NCBI RefSeq assembly: GCF_015207245.1
Contig: NZ_JADEXF010000081.1
Span: forward strand, 1 to 8,912
Direction of reading: 5' to 3'
DNA from: Nostoc cf. edaphicum LEGE 07299
GTDB lineage: Bacteria; Cyanobacteriota; Cyanobacteriia; Cyanobacteriales; Nostocaceae
DNA: 8,912 nt
In this document: piece after piece, positions 1-6,187 of the stretch
How the letters are laid out: every line of letters begins with the position of its first letter
How positions within the stretch are numbered: the stretch's first letter is position 1
Notes under the pieces: generated by a model
Told to the model about the DNA's origin: nothing
The model's input: the letters and a program-made list of their open reading frames with translations, nothing else
The model's database searches: none
Translations under genes and position numbers: made by a program

Positions 1-818
1 CATTAAATGATTGTACTCCTGAACAAGTAGCCGCTGGATTTATTGCGATCGCAGTGGAAAATATGGCGAATGCAATAAAAAAAATTAGTCTGCAACGCGG
101 TTATGATGTTACCCAATATGTGCTTTGTTGTTTTGGTGGTGCAGGTGGGCAAGTTGCTTGTTTAATTGCCGATACATTGGGAATGAAAAAAATATTTCTA
201 CATCCTTATGCTGGCGTTCTCTCTGCTTATGGAATGGGATTAGCTGATGTGCGGGCAATTAGAGAAGAAGGAGTTGAACAACCTTTAGCTCAAGCATTAA
301 TTCTTAAATTAGAGCAGTTAATGGAATATTTAGAAACTAAAACTAGAAGTAAAATAAATGAAGCTAATGCTCAAGTAGAAATAGTAAAAAAAGTCAACTT
401 AAAATATGAAGGAACTAACTCTACTTTAACCGTTAACTTTGTCGATGATGTGGTATTGATGCGGCAAGGATTTGAGGATGAACATAAATCCCGTTATGGT
501 TTCATTCAATTAGATAAAAATTTAATTGTTGAATCAGCGTCAGTGGAAGTAATTCAGAAAATGGATACTCCCAAAGAACCTTTAATTATTCGTACTCGTT
601 CTCTAAATGAAGCACCTGTATCTGTTGAGACAGTCAGGATGTTTACTGCTGATAAATGGCATAATGCTCCTGTCTATCGACGGGAAGATTTACAACCAGA
701 AGATAGTATTAATGGCCCTGCAATTATTATCGAAAAAATTAGCACAATTGTAGTTGAACCAAACTGGGAAGCAAGATTAACTGAACGTAATCATTTAATT
801 TTGCAACGTTTTAGATAA
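1..818 (+). CDS. 5-oxoprolinase / hydantoinase A-family protein, C-terminal part (5' end outside window)
   Basis: The frame is open from base 3 to the TAA at 816-818, and no start is needed because it runs in from the left edge. About 271 codons are visible. The sequence matches the C-terminal part of the HyuA/oxoprolinase family: a Gly-rich motif CCFGGAGGQVACLIA, then IFLHPYAGVLSAYGMGLADV, the beta-rich LKYEGTNSTLTV segment and the closing NGPAIIIEKISTIVVEPNW motif seen just before the A/B junction of fused 5-oxoprolinases. By family knowledge, 5-oxoprolinase hydrolyses 5-oxoproline to glutamate with ATP; the A domain has an actin-like ATPase fold. The hydantoinase B half follows at 1347 on the same strand, 528 bp away. 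Substrate cannot be proven, since hydantoinases and acetone carboxylase subunits share the fold, but the partner half is closest to oxoprolinase. The family call is secure. Whether this is still a functional separate subunit is open. Confidence 0.88.
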   Translation, partial: LNDCTPEQVAAGFIAIAVENMANAIKKISLQRGYDVTQYVLCCFGGAGGQVACLIADTLGMKKIFLHPYAGVLSAYGMGLADVRAIREEGVEQPLAQALILKLEQLMEYLETKTRSKINEANAQVEIVKKVNLKYEGTNSTLTVNFVDDVVLMRQGFEDEHKSRYGFIQLDKNLIVESASVEVIQKMDTPKEPLIIRTRSLNEAPVSVETVRMFTADKWHNAPVYRREDLQPEDSINGPAIIIEKISTIVVEPNWEARLTERNHLILQRFR

Positions 819-883
819 AGATTTATGATTTAATTTAATTAACCGAAAATACTAAATTTCAGAAAAATATTCGGAGGTTTTCA

Positions 884-1271
884 ATGTTAAATTTATCTTC
901 TCTTCCTTCGGAAATTCGCTAGCTTTGATAGCGTAGATCCCTTTGCTCCCGATGTTATTCGGGCATCTATGGGTTCGCTTTTTAACCAGAAGTTTGTACG
1001 CACAAGCTTTTCTGCGCTCCGTCACTGGGTACAGAACCACCGCTGTCCTGTTATTGGTGCTTCACCAGATGGAATGTCTGAATTTCATCAGTTTAATTAT
1101 CCCAATTCTACTCTTCTTTTCCTGGGCGAGGAGCGCCAAGGTCTAACCCCAGAACAGCGAGACTTATGTCAGCATCTTGTTCGGATTCCGATGGTAGGTG
1201 CGGTTAATTCTCTCAATCTTGCTGTAGCAGGTAGCCTTTTAATGTATGAGGTTTATAGATCGAGAACATAA
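884..1271 (+). pseudogene. 5'-truncated TrmH/SpoU-family RNA 2'-O-methyltransferase remnant
   Basis: The frame is open from 891 to the TAA at 1269-1271 and encodes the C-terminal part of a SPOUT (TrmH/SpoU) methyltransferase. It reads DSVDPFAPDVIRASMGSLF, matching the family's DP-x-NPKVVRASMGS segment, then LGEERQGLTPEQRDL (motif 2) and VRIPMVGAVNSLNLAVAGSL (motif 3), which form the SAM-binding trefoil knot. The usual N-terminal substrate-recognition part and the start of the SPOUT domain (NPENLGAIIRT-type motif) are missing. The first in-frame ATG is at 969, inside the conserved domain. A good Shine-Dalgarno GGAGG (873-877) and ATG (884) sit upstream in another frame, which stops at 920-922 after 12 codons. 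This is consistent with a gene that kept its start but lost its middle and is frameshifted, though the 12 codons are too few to prove common origin. It lies between the two oxoprolinase halves and is very probably non-functional. Confidence 0.75.
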
Positions 1272-1276
1272 TGTGT

Positions 1277-1322
1277 AAAGTGACACCCAACATTAATCAA
1301 GTTTTGTGTTGGGTTGCACTTT
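1277..1322. repeat. Imperfect inverted repeat (hairpin) before the hydantoinase B gene
   Basis: The left arm AAAGTGACACCCAACA (1277-1292) pairs with the right arm TGTTGGGTTGCACTTT (1307-1322) at 14 of 16 positions, with a 14-nt loop. The eight inner pairs are perfect. It follows directly after the stop of the methyltransferase relic. It could act as a terminator-like hairpin, but no T-run follows (ACTTTGCTTAAC). The GTTGGGTTG core resembles repeats scattered in Nostoc-type genomes, so a mobile repeat is equally plausible. Confidence 0.6.
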
Positions 1323-1346
1323 GCTTAACTCAACTTACATCAGCAA

Positions 1347-2999
1347 ATGTTAAGTAATTCATTGAATTTGAACAAATACGAATTAAAAATGTACACAACA
1401 TCTCAACCCGATCCTGTTCGCTTAGAAATCTTTAAAAATCTCTATCAATTTATCGCCGAACAAATGGGAATTGTGTTACAAAACACAGCCACATCAGTAA
1501 ATATCAAAGAAAGACTGGATTTCTCCTGCGCAATTTTTGATTCATCGGGATTATTAGTAGCAAATGCCCCTCATATTCCCGTACATTTAGGTTCAATGAG
1601 TGAAAGTGTCCGTAGTTTAATTAACGATAAAGGTAACACGCTAAAACCGGGAAACGTCTATCTATCTAATAACCCTTATAACGGTGGTACACACCTTCCT
1701 GATGTCACTGTAATTACCCCTATTTTTTTGGAAAGTAGTGAAAAAAATCCATCCCCCATACCCAATGCTCAATACTTCGACTTTGCTCAGTACAAGTGCC
1801 CCATGCCCATCTTTTTTGTTGCCTCTCGCGGACATCAAGCAGATATTGGTGGAATTTCTCCCGGTTCTATGCCTCCACACAGTACCACAGTAGAAGAAGA
1901 AGGAATTATTTTTGATAATTTTCTTTTAGTTGAAGAGGGAAATTTTCGAGAACCCACAGTCAGACAGCACCTTGCAAATCATACTTATCCTGCTCGTAAC
2001 CCCGATCAAAATATCGCTGATTTTAAAGCCCAAATTGCTGCAAATGAACGGGGAGTTCAAGAACTTTGTAAAATGGTTTTACAATACGGGATTGAGACTG
2101 TTCAAGCTTATATGACATTTGTGCAAGCTAATGCTGAGGAGTCTGTTAGGCGTGCGATCGCAGTTCTCAAGGATGGCTCATTTACTTATAAAATGGATGA
2201 TGGGGCACAAATTAAAGTTAAAGTAACTATCCACCCAGAAAACCGCAGTGCTACCATTGATTTTACTGGGACTTCTCTACAACTAAATAGTAATTTTAAT
2301 GCTCCTAAAGCTGTAACTCAAGCAGCAGTTTTATATGTCTTCCGTACTTTAGTTGATGATAATATTCCTCTCAATGCCGGGTGTCTTAATCCTCTAGAAA
2401 TTATTATCCCGATTGGCTGTATGCTCAACCCAACCTATCCAGCAGCAGTAGTCGCGGGTAATGTAGAAACTTCTCAAACTATTGTGGATGCTTTATATGG
2501 TGCTTTGGGTGTTATGGCTGCTTCTCAAGGAACGATGAATAATTTTACTTTTGGTAATGAGCAATATCAATATTATGAAACCATCTGCGGCGGCTCTGGC
2601 GCGGGGATTAATTTTGCTGGCACTGATGGTGTTCATTCTCACATGACTAACTCTCGTTTGACCGATCCAGAAGTTTTAGAAACCCGTTATCCTGTACTTT
2701 TAGAAAGCTTTAGTCTTCGTCCCCATAGCGGTGGCAAAGGAAAATATTCGGGTGGTAATGGAGTTGTCCGCCGCATTCGATTTCTTGAACCGATGACAGC
2801 TAATATTCTCTCTGGTCATCGGGTTATTCCTCCTTTTGGATTAAATGGCGGGGAAGCAGGAAAAGTAGGACGAAACTGGATACAACGTCAGAATGGAATT
2901 GAAGAGAATTTAGACAGCACAGCAACAGTAGAAATGAAAACTGGGGATGTTTTTGTAATAGAAACTCCTGGCGGTGGTGGCTTTGGTAAATTCTCTTAG
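1347..2999 (+). CDS. 5-oxoprolinase / hydantoinase B-family protein
   Basis: This 550-aa protein covers the whole hydantoinase B domain, from DPVRLEIFKNLYQFIAEQMG (22-41) to the terminal PGDVF-like segment and TPGGGGFG. Conserved blocks resemble the C-terminal half of fused 5-oxoprolinase: ATSVNIKERLDFSCAIFD (48-65), NAPHIPVHLGSM (73-84), GGTHLPDVTVITP (113-125), ASRGHQADIGGISPGSMPPHS (from 159), MNNFTFGN, and GVHSHMTNSRLTDPEVLE. His/Asp-rich motifs HLPD and GHxAD match those linked to metal binding in relatives. By family knowledge it acts with the A half in ATP-driven opening of 5-oxoproline to glutamate in the cytoplasm. The start is uncertain. ATG at 1347 and ATG at 1389 (residue 15) both lack a clear ribosome site, and residues 1-20 look non-conserved. 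About 24 residues (131-154) appear to be a repeat-derived insertion. The frame is otherwise intact, so the gene may be functional if translated. Confidence 0.9.
   Translation: MLSNSLNLNKYELKMYTTSQPDPVRLEIFKNLYQFIAEQMGIVLQNTATSVNIKERLDFSCAIFDSSGLLVANAPHIPVHLGSMSESVRSLINDKGNTLKPGNVYLSNNPYNGGTHLPDVTVITPIFLESSEKNPSPIPNAQYFDFAQYKCPMPIFFVASRGHQADIGGISPGSMPPHSTTVEEEGIIFDNFLLVEEGNFREPTVRQHLANHTYPARNPDQNIADFKAQIAANERGVQELCKMVLQYGIETVQAYMTFVQANAEESVRRAIAVLKDGSFTYKMDDGAQIKVKVTIHPENRSATIDFTGTSLQLNSNFNAPKAVTQAAVLYVFRTLVDDNIPLNAGCLNPLEIIIPIGCMLNPTYPAAVVAGNVETSQTIVDALYGALGVMAASQGTMNNFTFGNEQYQYYETICGGSGAGINFAGTDGVHSHMTNSRLTDPEVLETRYPVLLESFSLRPHSGGKGKYSGGNGVVRRIRFLEPMTANILSGHRVIPPFGLNGGEAGKVGRNWIQRQNGIEENLDSTATVEMKTGDVFVIETPGGGGFGKFS
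1737..1808 (+). repeat. Repeat-derived in-frame insertion inside the hydantoinase B gene
   Basis: The encoded stretch (residues about 131-154) falls between TVITPIFL and IFFVASRGHQADIGG. In the oxoprolinase family as I recall it, only a short variable turn lies there. The DNA carries STRR-like blocks: CCCCCATACCCAATG at 1753-1767 and GCCCCATGCCCAT at 1798-1810. They flank ACTTCGACTTTGCTCAGTAC (1774-1793), which is like intergenic repeats common in Nostoc-type genomes. The reading frame is kept, adding Pro/Asn/Tyr-rich sequence. Exact ends are uncertain by a few codons. Confidence 0.6.
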
Positions 3000-3040
3000 T
3001 TAGTATTATTTGAGATTCTCGAAACAGGGTTTTAGGAAGT

Positions 3041-3072
3041 AATCTAAAATCCAAAATCTAAAATCCAAAATT
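3041..3072. repeat. Heptanucleotide tandem repeat (STRR-like)
   Basis: Four heptamers alternate as AATCTAA, AATCCAA, AATCTAA, AATCCAA (3041-3068), followed by partial AATT. Short heptamer arrays of this kind (STRRs) are known from heterocystous cyanobacteria. The array lies between the convergent hydantoinase B and alpha/beta hydrolase genes. It contains the hydrolase stop codon (3058-3060) and encodes its last residues. Confidence 0.85.
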
Positions 3073-3879
3073 GCTATAAGCTGGCTTCAACTTCCCCAGA
3101 AAATTGAGCATGGCTGAAACTACAGCATCCGGCGACTCAATCAAGAAGCCGTGACCACCACGTTCGATGACTACAAGTTCAGCATTGGGAATACCTTGAG
3201 CAAGTTGTTGGGAAAACTTTAGCGGGGTGAGAATGTCTTGTTTACCAACCATAACTAAGGTAGGACAATGAATTTCTTGGAGGCGGTCTATTGTGTCACT
3301 ACTAAGGATGGCTTGGCTGTGATGATAAAGTGAATGAGTCGCAGGTGGGAAAGGATATCTGATCGCAAACTCAATCAGACCTTCGATCATGTCAGGAATT
3401 GAGTAGAAGGCATCTGTAAATATCCAGGGCAATATGACTTTTTCGTAAAGTTTTAGGTCTACATTACTAGGAAGTTCTCCCCAAGTCTCGATGATGCTGT
3501 TGAATAATGCATCACCTTTTGCCAAAGATGAGAGTAGCATCAGACTTTTTACCTTTTTAGGCTGTGCTAAAACTAACTCTTGGGCTATCTGACTACCCAT
3601 TGAATGGCCTGCTAGATGCACCCGATCAATGCCGATGCGATCAAGCAATGCTGCAACGTCACTAGCCATTTGTTTCAGACTATAGGGGTTTTCGGGAGCA
3701 GAACTTCTCCCCATACCTCGGTTATCCAAGCGAATGACTTGATACTGTGAAACCAGCGATGGCATAATCAGCGACCAATAGGCATGATCGCAAAGAAAGC
3801 CAGCTATTAATAGCAAAGGCTCACCCGTCCCCTTAATATCGTAGAACAAATCAATCCCGTTAATCTGAACCTTGGGCAT
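3058..3879 (-). CDS. Alpha/beta-fold hydrolase
   Basis: This 273-aa protein has a typical alpha/beta hydrolase layout and length. It has an N-terminal beta hairpin (VQINGIDLFYDIKGTGEPLLLIAG), the segment RLDNRGMGRSS (50-60), the nucleophile elbow GHSMG (91-95, Ser93), a probable acid Asp215 in VGKQDILTP, and catalytic His243 in ERGGHGFL. A lid region lies between residues 120 and 195. This resembles the enol-lactonase / MhpC / bromoperoxidase-like group of esterases and C-C hydrolases. The substrate cannot be told. It follows the AhpD-like gene on the same strand by 54 bp, so the two are probably cotranscribed. The pairing recalls protocatechuate-pathway genes, where a decarboxylase and an enol-lactonase act together, but neither protein carries enough for that claim. 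No strong ribosome site precedes the ATG. The C-terminal SNFGF is encoded by a heptamer repeat, so the natural end may have been replaced. Confidence 0.92.
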   Translation of the reverse strand: MPKVQINGIDLFYDIKGTGEPLLLIAGFLCDHAYWSLIMPSLVSQYQVIRLDNRGMGRSSAPENPYSLKQMASDVAALLDRIGIDRVHLAGHSMGSQIAQELVLAQPKKVKSLMLLSSLAKGDALFNSIIETWGELPSNVDLKLYEKVILPWIFTDAFYSIPDMIEGLIEFAIRYPFPPATHSLYHHSQAILSSDTIDRLQEIHCPTLVMVGKQDILTPLKFSQQLAQGIPNAELVVIERGGHGFLIESPDAVVSAMLNFLGKLKPAYSNFGF

Positions 3880-3933
3880 AGTAAATGATTCTGCTAAACC
3901 TTATTTTTAAGTAGGATAGATTAAGTTATACTC

Positions 3934-4326
3934 CTACGTCTTGAATTTTTCGTCCACCGGAATTTGATAGCCATTGGCGAGGCGATTGGTCATATTGGCA
4001 GTAGCTGCGATCGCCATTAGTTCCCCGAACATAGTATCATTCATACCCTTGGCACGTGCTGCCGCTGTGTGCGAGGCGATGCAATACTCACAGCCATTGG
4101 TTACACTCACAGCAATGTAAATCAGTTCGCGCATCAGTGGATCAATTTCACCAGGGCTAACCATCACTTCCTTTAACGTTTGCCACGTTCGTTGCAGGGT
4201 GGGAGGATGGTTGGCTATGGCTTTCCAGAAGTTATTGATGTAGTCATTTTGACGTGTAACGCGGATGTCGTCATACACTGCACGTACTTCGTCGCTGGCT
4301 TCTTCGTATTCGATCAGCTTAGTCAT
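3934..4326 (-). CDS. Carboxymuconolactone decarboxylase / AhpD-like protein
   Basis: This 130-aa all-helical protein has the CMD/AhpD signature: Glu67 in MRELIYIAV, then Cys79-Glu-Tyr-Cys82 and His86 in NGCEYCIASH. Spacing Glu-12-Cys-3-Cys-4-His is the same as in AhpD, where these residues form the thiol peroxidase/disulfide reductase proton relay. The Cys pair suggests a redox role (peroxide or radical detoxification) rather than the true decarboxylase, which lacks the CxxC. It probably works as a homo-oligomer in the cytoplasm. Length is normal for a single-domain member. The start ATG is preceded only by a weak GGA about 9 nt upstream. It is the first gene of a two-gene minus-strand unit with the alpha/beta hydrolase, and is divergent from the [2Fe-2S] protein gene across 222 bp. 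Confidence 0.92.
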   Translation of the reverse strand: MTKLIEYEEASDEVRAVYDDIRVTRQNDYINNFWKAIANHPPTLQRTWQTLKEVMVSPGEIDPLMRELIYIAVSVTNGCEYCIASHTAAARAKGMNDTMFGELMAIAATANMTNRLANGYQIPVDEKFKT

Positions 4327-4548
4327 GTTTTAATTCCATATAGTTTCCCCAGCGAGTGGGAACCCCTAGATTGTAATACTGAGTTGCAATTAAAGATAGT
4401 AATATCATGTCCTCTTAGCGTCCAGAGGTGAAAATTCTACATCGTCTACAAACGACTTGGCATAGACTAGCATTTCTTGGGCGATCTACTAGAACAGACT
4501 AAACAGGAAATTTACACTATCTTGTCAGAGAAATAGGTGGGGTAGTCC

Positions 4549-4965
4549 ATGAAAAAATTCCTACAACGTATTAAAGCATTACTTAAACGTATCCTCAAGA
4601 GGTCTGCATCCAATTCTCAGCAACCATTGCCTCTAATAAATACTCGATTAGAAACTTCTATTCCAACTGTTTCTCCCCGATGGGAATCTGGTTTGGTGCT
4701 TGTGTGTTCGCAATGTGCAAACGAGCAGTTAGGCTCAACCGCTTCCGAAGATTTAGAGAATTGGTTGAAATCTCGTTTAAAGTTTGAGGGGTTATGGGGT
4801 GATTTTCGGGTGGTTAGCACCAGTTGTTTAGGAGTTTGTCCCCGGATGGGCATTACTGTAGTGATTGTCAGTAATGGAAGTCACGGAAATAGTCCATGCT
4901 TAATTGTAAATCCTCGAAGCGATCGCGAACTTCTCTATTCATATATCAAGCAGAATAAAGACTAA
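4549..4965 (+). CDS. Thioredoxin-like [2Fe-2S] ferredoxin-type small protein
   Basis: This 138-aa protein has four well-placed cysteines: Cys53-x2-Cys56 in LVLVCSQCANE, and Cys93-x3-Cys97 in STSCLGVCPRMGITVVIV. This is the pattern of thioredoxin-fold (Shethna-type) [2Fe-2S] ferredoxins and of the related DUF1636-like metal-binding proteins, so a cluster or metal ion is likely. Residues 1-19 (KKFLQRIKALLKRILKR) form a strongly basic amphipathic helix that could attach to membrane or nucleic acid. Residues 20-47 are a Ser/Pro-rich linker. The start is supported by AGGTGGGG at 4535-4542, 6 nt before the ATG. A terminator follows at 5013-5049, so it is probably monocistronic. An electron-transfer or sensing role is inferred; no partner is visible nearby. 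Confidence 0.8.
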   Translation: MKKFLQRIKALLKRILKRSASNSQQPLPLINTRLETSIPTVSPRWESGLVLVCSQCANEQLGSTASEDLENWLKSRLKFEGLWGDFRVVSTSCLGVCPRMGITVVIVSNGSHGNSPCLIVNPRSDRELLYSYIKQNKD

Positions 4966-5012
4966 CTGCAAAGGTTGTTTATCTTGCACTATATTTTGCT
5001 CAATTGGCAAAT

Positions 5013-5049
5013 AAAAAAGGGTGTGAATATTTTAATTCACCCCTTTTTT
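5013..5049 (+). terminator. Intrinsic terminator after the [2Fe-2S] protein gene
   Basis: The hairpin arms AAAAAAGGGTGTGAAT (5013-5028) and ATTCACCCCTTTTTT (5035-5049) pair with one bulged base. The right arm ends in TTTTTT, giving a U-tract on plus-strand RNA. It starts 47 bp after the stop codon at 4963-4965. The left arm starts with A6, so it could also terminate minus-strand transcription coming from the SnoaL-like gene. Confidence 0.85.
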
Positions 5050-5051
5050 CA

Positions 5052-5061
5052 GGTCATAAGG
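5052..5061. repeat. Left copy of 10-bp target-site duplication
   Basis: GGTCATAAGG here is repeated exactly at 5175-5184. The two copies directly abut the outer ends of the 113-bp inverted-repeat element, as expected for a duplication made on insertion. Confidence 0.75.
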
Positions 5062-5174
5062 CAATACGGTTCAGTTATGGCTAAAACTCTTTGTCAAAGT
5101 CAACTTTTTTAACGAACCGCAGAGGCGCAGAGGAAACAGAGAGAAGAGAAAAAATGCTTAACTGAACTGTATTG
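5062..5174. mobile_element. MITE-like non-autonomous element, 113 bp
   Basis: The terminal inverted repeats are CAATACGGTTCAGTTA (5062-5077) and TAACTGAACTGTATTG (5159-5174), matching at 15 of 16 positions. A perfect 10-bp direct repeat flanks them (5052-5061 and 5175-5184). The interior has no open frame of note and holds a purine-rich block (CGCAGAGGCGCAGAGG, 5118-5133) of a kind frequent in Nostoc-type spacers. This is the structure of a miniature inverted-repeat transposable element, moved in trans by a transposase not in this window. The near-perfect ends and duplication imply a recent insertion. I cannot assign it to a named family. Confidence 0.75.
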
Positions 5175-5184
5175 GGTCATAAGG
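5175..5184. repeat. Right copy of 10-bp target-site duplication
   Basis: This is an exact copy of GGTCATAAGG at 5052-5061, directly abutting the right terminal inverted repeat of the MITE-like element. Confidence 0.75.
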
Positions 5185-5236
5185 GAGGTAAAGAATACTT
5201 ATCCAACCCGTATTAGTGTTATTCCAATCTCAAGAA

Positions 5237-5899
5237 TTATTCTTTTAAACGAGGTATATTTGGTCTGATAAAGGTAGCTGAGGAGTTAGCACTTCGGGCA
5301 TTAGTGCTTGAAGAAGCAGTAGTTGGCGAACTGAGATTCAAGAAATCGATGAGTTTAAGGGTACGATTACGAATTTTCCAGCGTCCATTTCTATTGACGA
5401 CTTGATCTTCATAAGTGCCATTAGCAACATCAATGCTGGTTTCCGAACGTTTGTGAGTCGCATGGAGGTAAGAAGTCATCGTTGCTTGATTATTTTGAAC
5501 TGAAATGTTTATTGTACCCATCAAGTGTTGAGTAGCTGTATAACCATTTCCTTGAAATACTGAATAGACAAAATCTGCCCAAGAATCTGTCCCATAATTT
5601 GTTTGAGTTGCCCCATCAGGAAAAATGGCAGTGAGAACTGCATCTTGAGTAAAACAATCCCGATAAATATTCTTTCCTTCTTGGAGATTTCCTCGACCAA
5701 TGGCGTCAGTTCCCAGAGCGTAACAGGATGTTAATTTTTGAATTTCTAGTTCCGCACTAGGTTGAGCTGCACTTGCTAGTTCAAACTTACCTCCAACAAA
5801 CAGCACAAGAGTAACTGCAAGCACAATAAAAGTTATACGATTTAACAGGAACGAAATAGCTTTTGAAACTATTCCCCTATTTTCTCTTCTTTTTTCCAC
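5237..5899 (-). CDS. Exported or membrane-anchored SnoaL/NTF2-like domain protein
   Basis: This 220-aa protein begins with a basic N-region (MEKRRENRG), a hydrophobic stretch at about 21-37 (RITFIVLAVTLVLFVGG) and a likely signal peptidase site after A-S-A (42-44), so it is probably exported. If uncleaved, it would be anchored by that helix. Residues about 48-187 look like a SnoaL-type NTF2-fold domain: a helical start (ELEIQKLTSCYALGTDAI), DCFTQDAVLTAIFPDG, WADFVYSVF, TQHLMGTINISV, and the closing strands YEDQVVNRNGRWKIRNRTLKL. Such domains can be isomerases, dehydratases or binding modules; no function is assigned. Residues 188-208 are Ser/Thr/Ala-rich low complexity. The GTG start at 5899 is supported by AAGGGAG (5907-5913 on the complement) with 7-nt spacing. 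No cotranscribed neighbour is visible. Confidence 0.82.
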   Translation of the reverse strand: MEKRRENRGIVSKAISFLLNRITFIVLAVTLVLFVGGKFELASAAQPSAELEIQKLTSCYALGTDAIGRGNLQEGKNIYRDCFTQDAVLTAIFPDGATQTNYGTDSWADFVYSVFQGNGYTATQHLMGTINISVQNNQATMTSYLHATHKRSETSIDVANGTYEDQVVNRNGRWKIRNRTLKLIDFLNLSSPTTASSSTNARSANSSATFIRPNIPRLKE

Positions 5900-5906
5900 A
5901 AGATGA

Positions 5907-5913
5907 CTCCCTT
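5907..5913 (-). promoter_or_regulatory. Ribosome binding site deciding the GTG start of the SnoaL-like gene
   Basis: Read on the minus strand this is AAGGGAG, 7 nt before GTG (5899-5897). No in-frame ATG lies nearby, so it is the main support for the GTG start. Confidence 0.7.
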
Positions 5914-5960
5914 AATTATTTACGATTTTTGCATCTTGTACTTTACTACAAACTAAAGTT

Positions 5961-5981
5961 TGGGCTAATAATTTTAGCCCA
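5961..5981. repeat. Short hairpin upstream of the SnoaL-like gene
   Basis: The arms TGGGCTAA (5961-5968) and TTAGCCCA (5974-5981) are perfectly complementary with a 5-nt loop. The hairpin lies about 60 bp upstream of the GTG, so it could fall in the leader RNA or promoter. A regulatory role is possible but not shown. Confidence 0.45.
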
Positions 5982-6035
5982 TCAAAACTGTCTAATATGC
6001 TTGTAGACTTCACTAGTAATTGACTTTTATATCTG

Positions 6036-6055
6036 CTAGAAAATCTTTTTTCTAG
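6036..6055. repeat. Short perfect inverted repeat
   Basis: The arms CTAGAAAA (6036-6043) and TTTTCTAG (6048-6055) pair perfectly around a 4-nt loop. Function is unknown. CTAGTA also occurs at 6013-6018 and 6074-6079 and overlaps the right arm at 6052-6057. Confidence 0.4.
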
Positions 6056-6187
6056 TAAATGATAAAGCTAGTACATACAAGATTTGATGTATACAATTAG
6101 TTATAACAGTTAATTAATAAGTTACAAGTGCTAATTGTGACTAAGTTTGTGTTGATTTGATTAAGTAATAAAGTCACTACTTACATA

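Noticed and set aside
852..1040. Minus-strand open frame opposite the TrmH relic
   Set aside because: The opposite strand carries clear SPOUT motifs; this is a shadow frame with no recognisable features.
3000..3057. Terminator between the convergent hydantoinase B and hydrolase genes
   Set aside because: No GC-rich stem followed by a T-run is visible; only the heptamer repeat is found there.
4342..4363. Possible hairpin TTCCC...GGGAA upstream of the AhpD-like gene
   Set aside because: The stem is only 5 bp with no further pairing; too weak to call an operator or attenuator.
4411..4428. CCTCT...AGAGG inverted repeat in the divergent spacer
   Set aside because: Five-bp arms with an 8-nt loop are expected by chance at this length.
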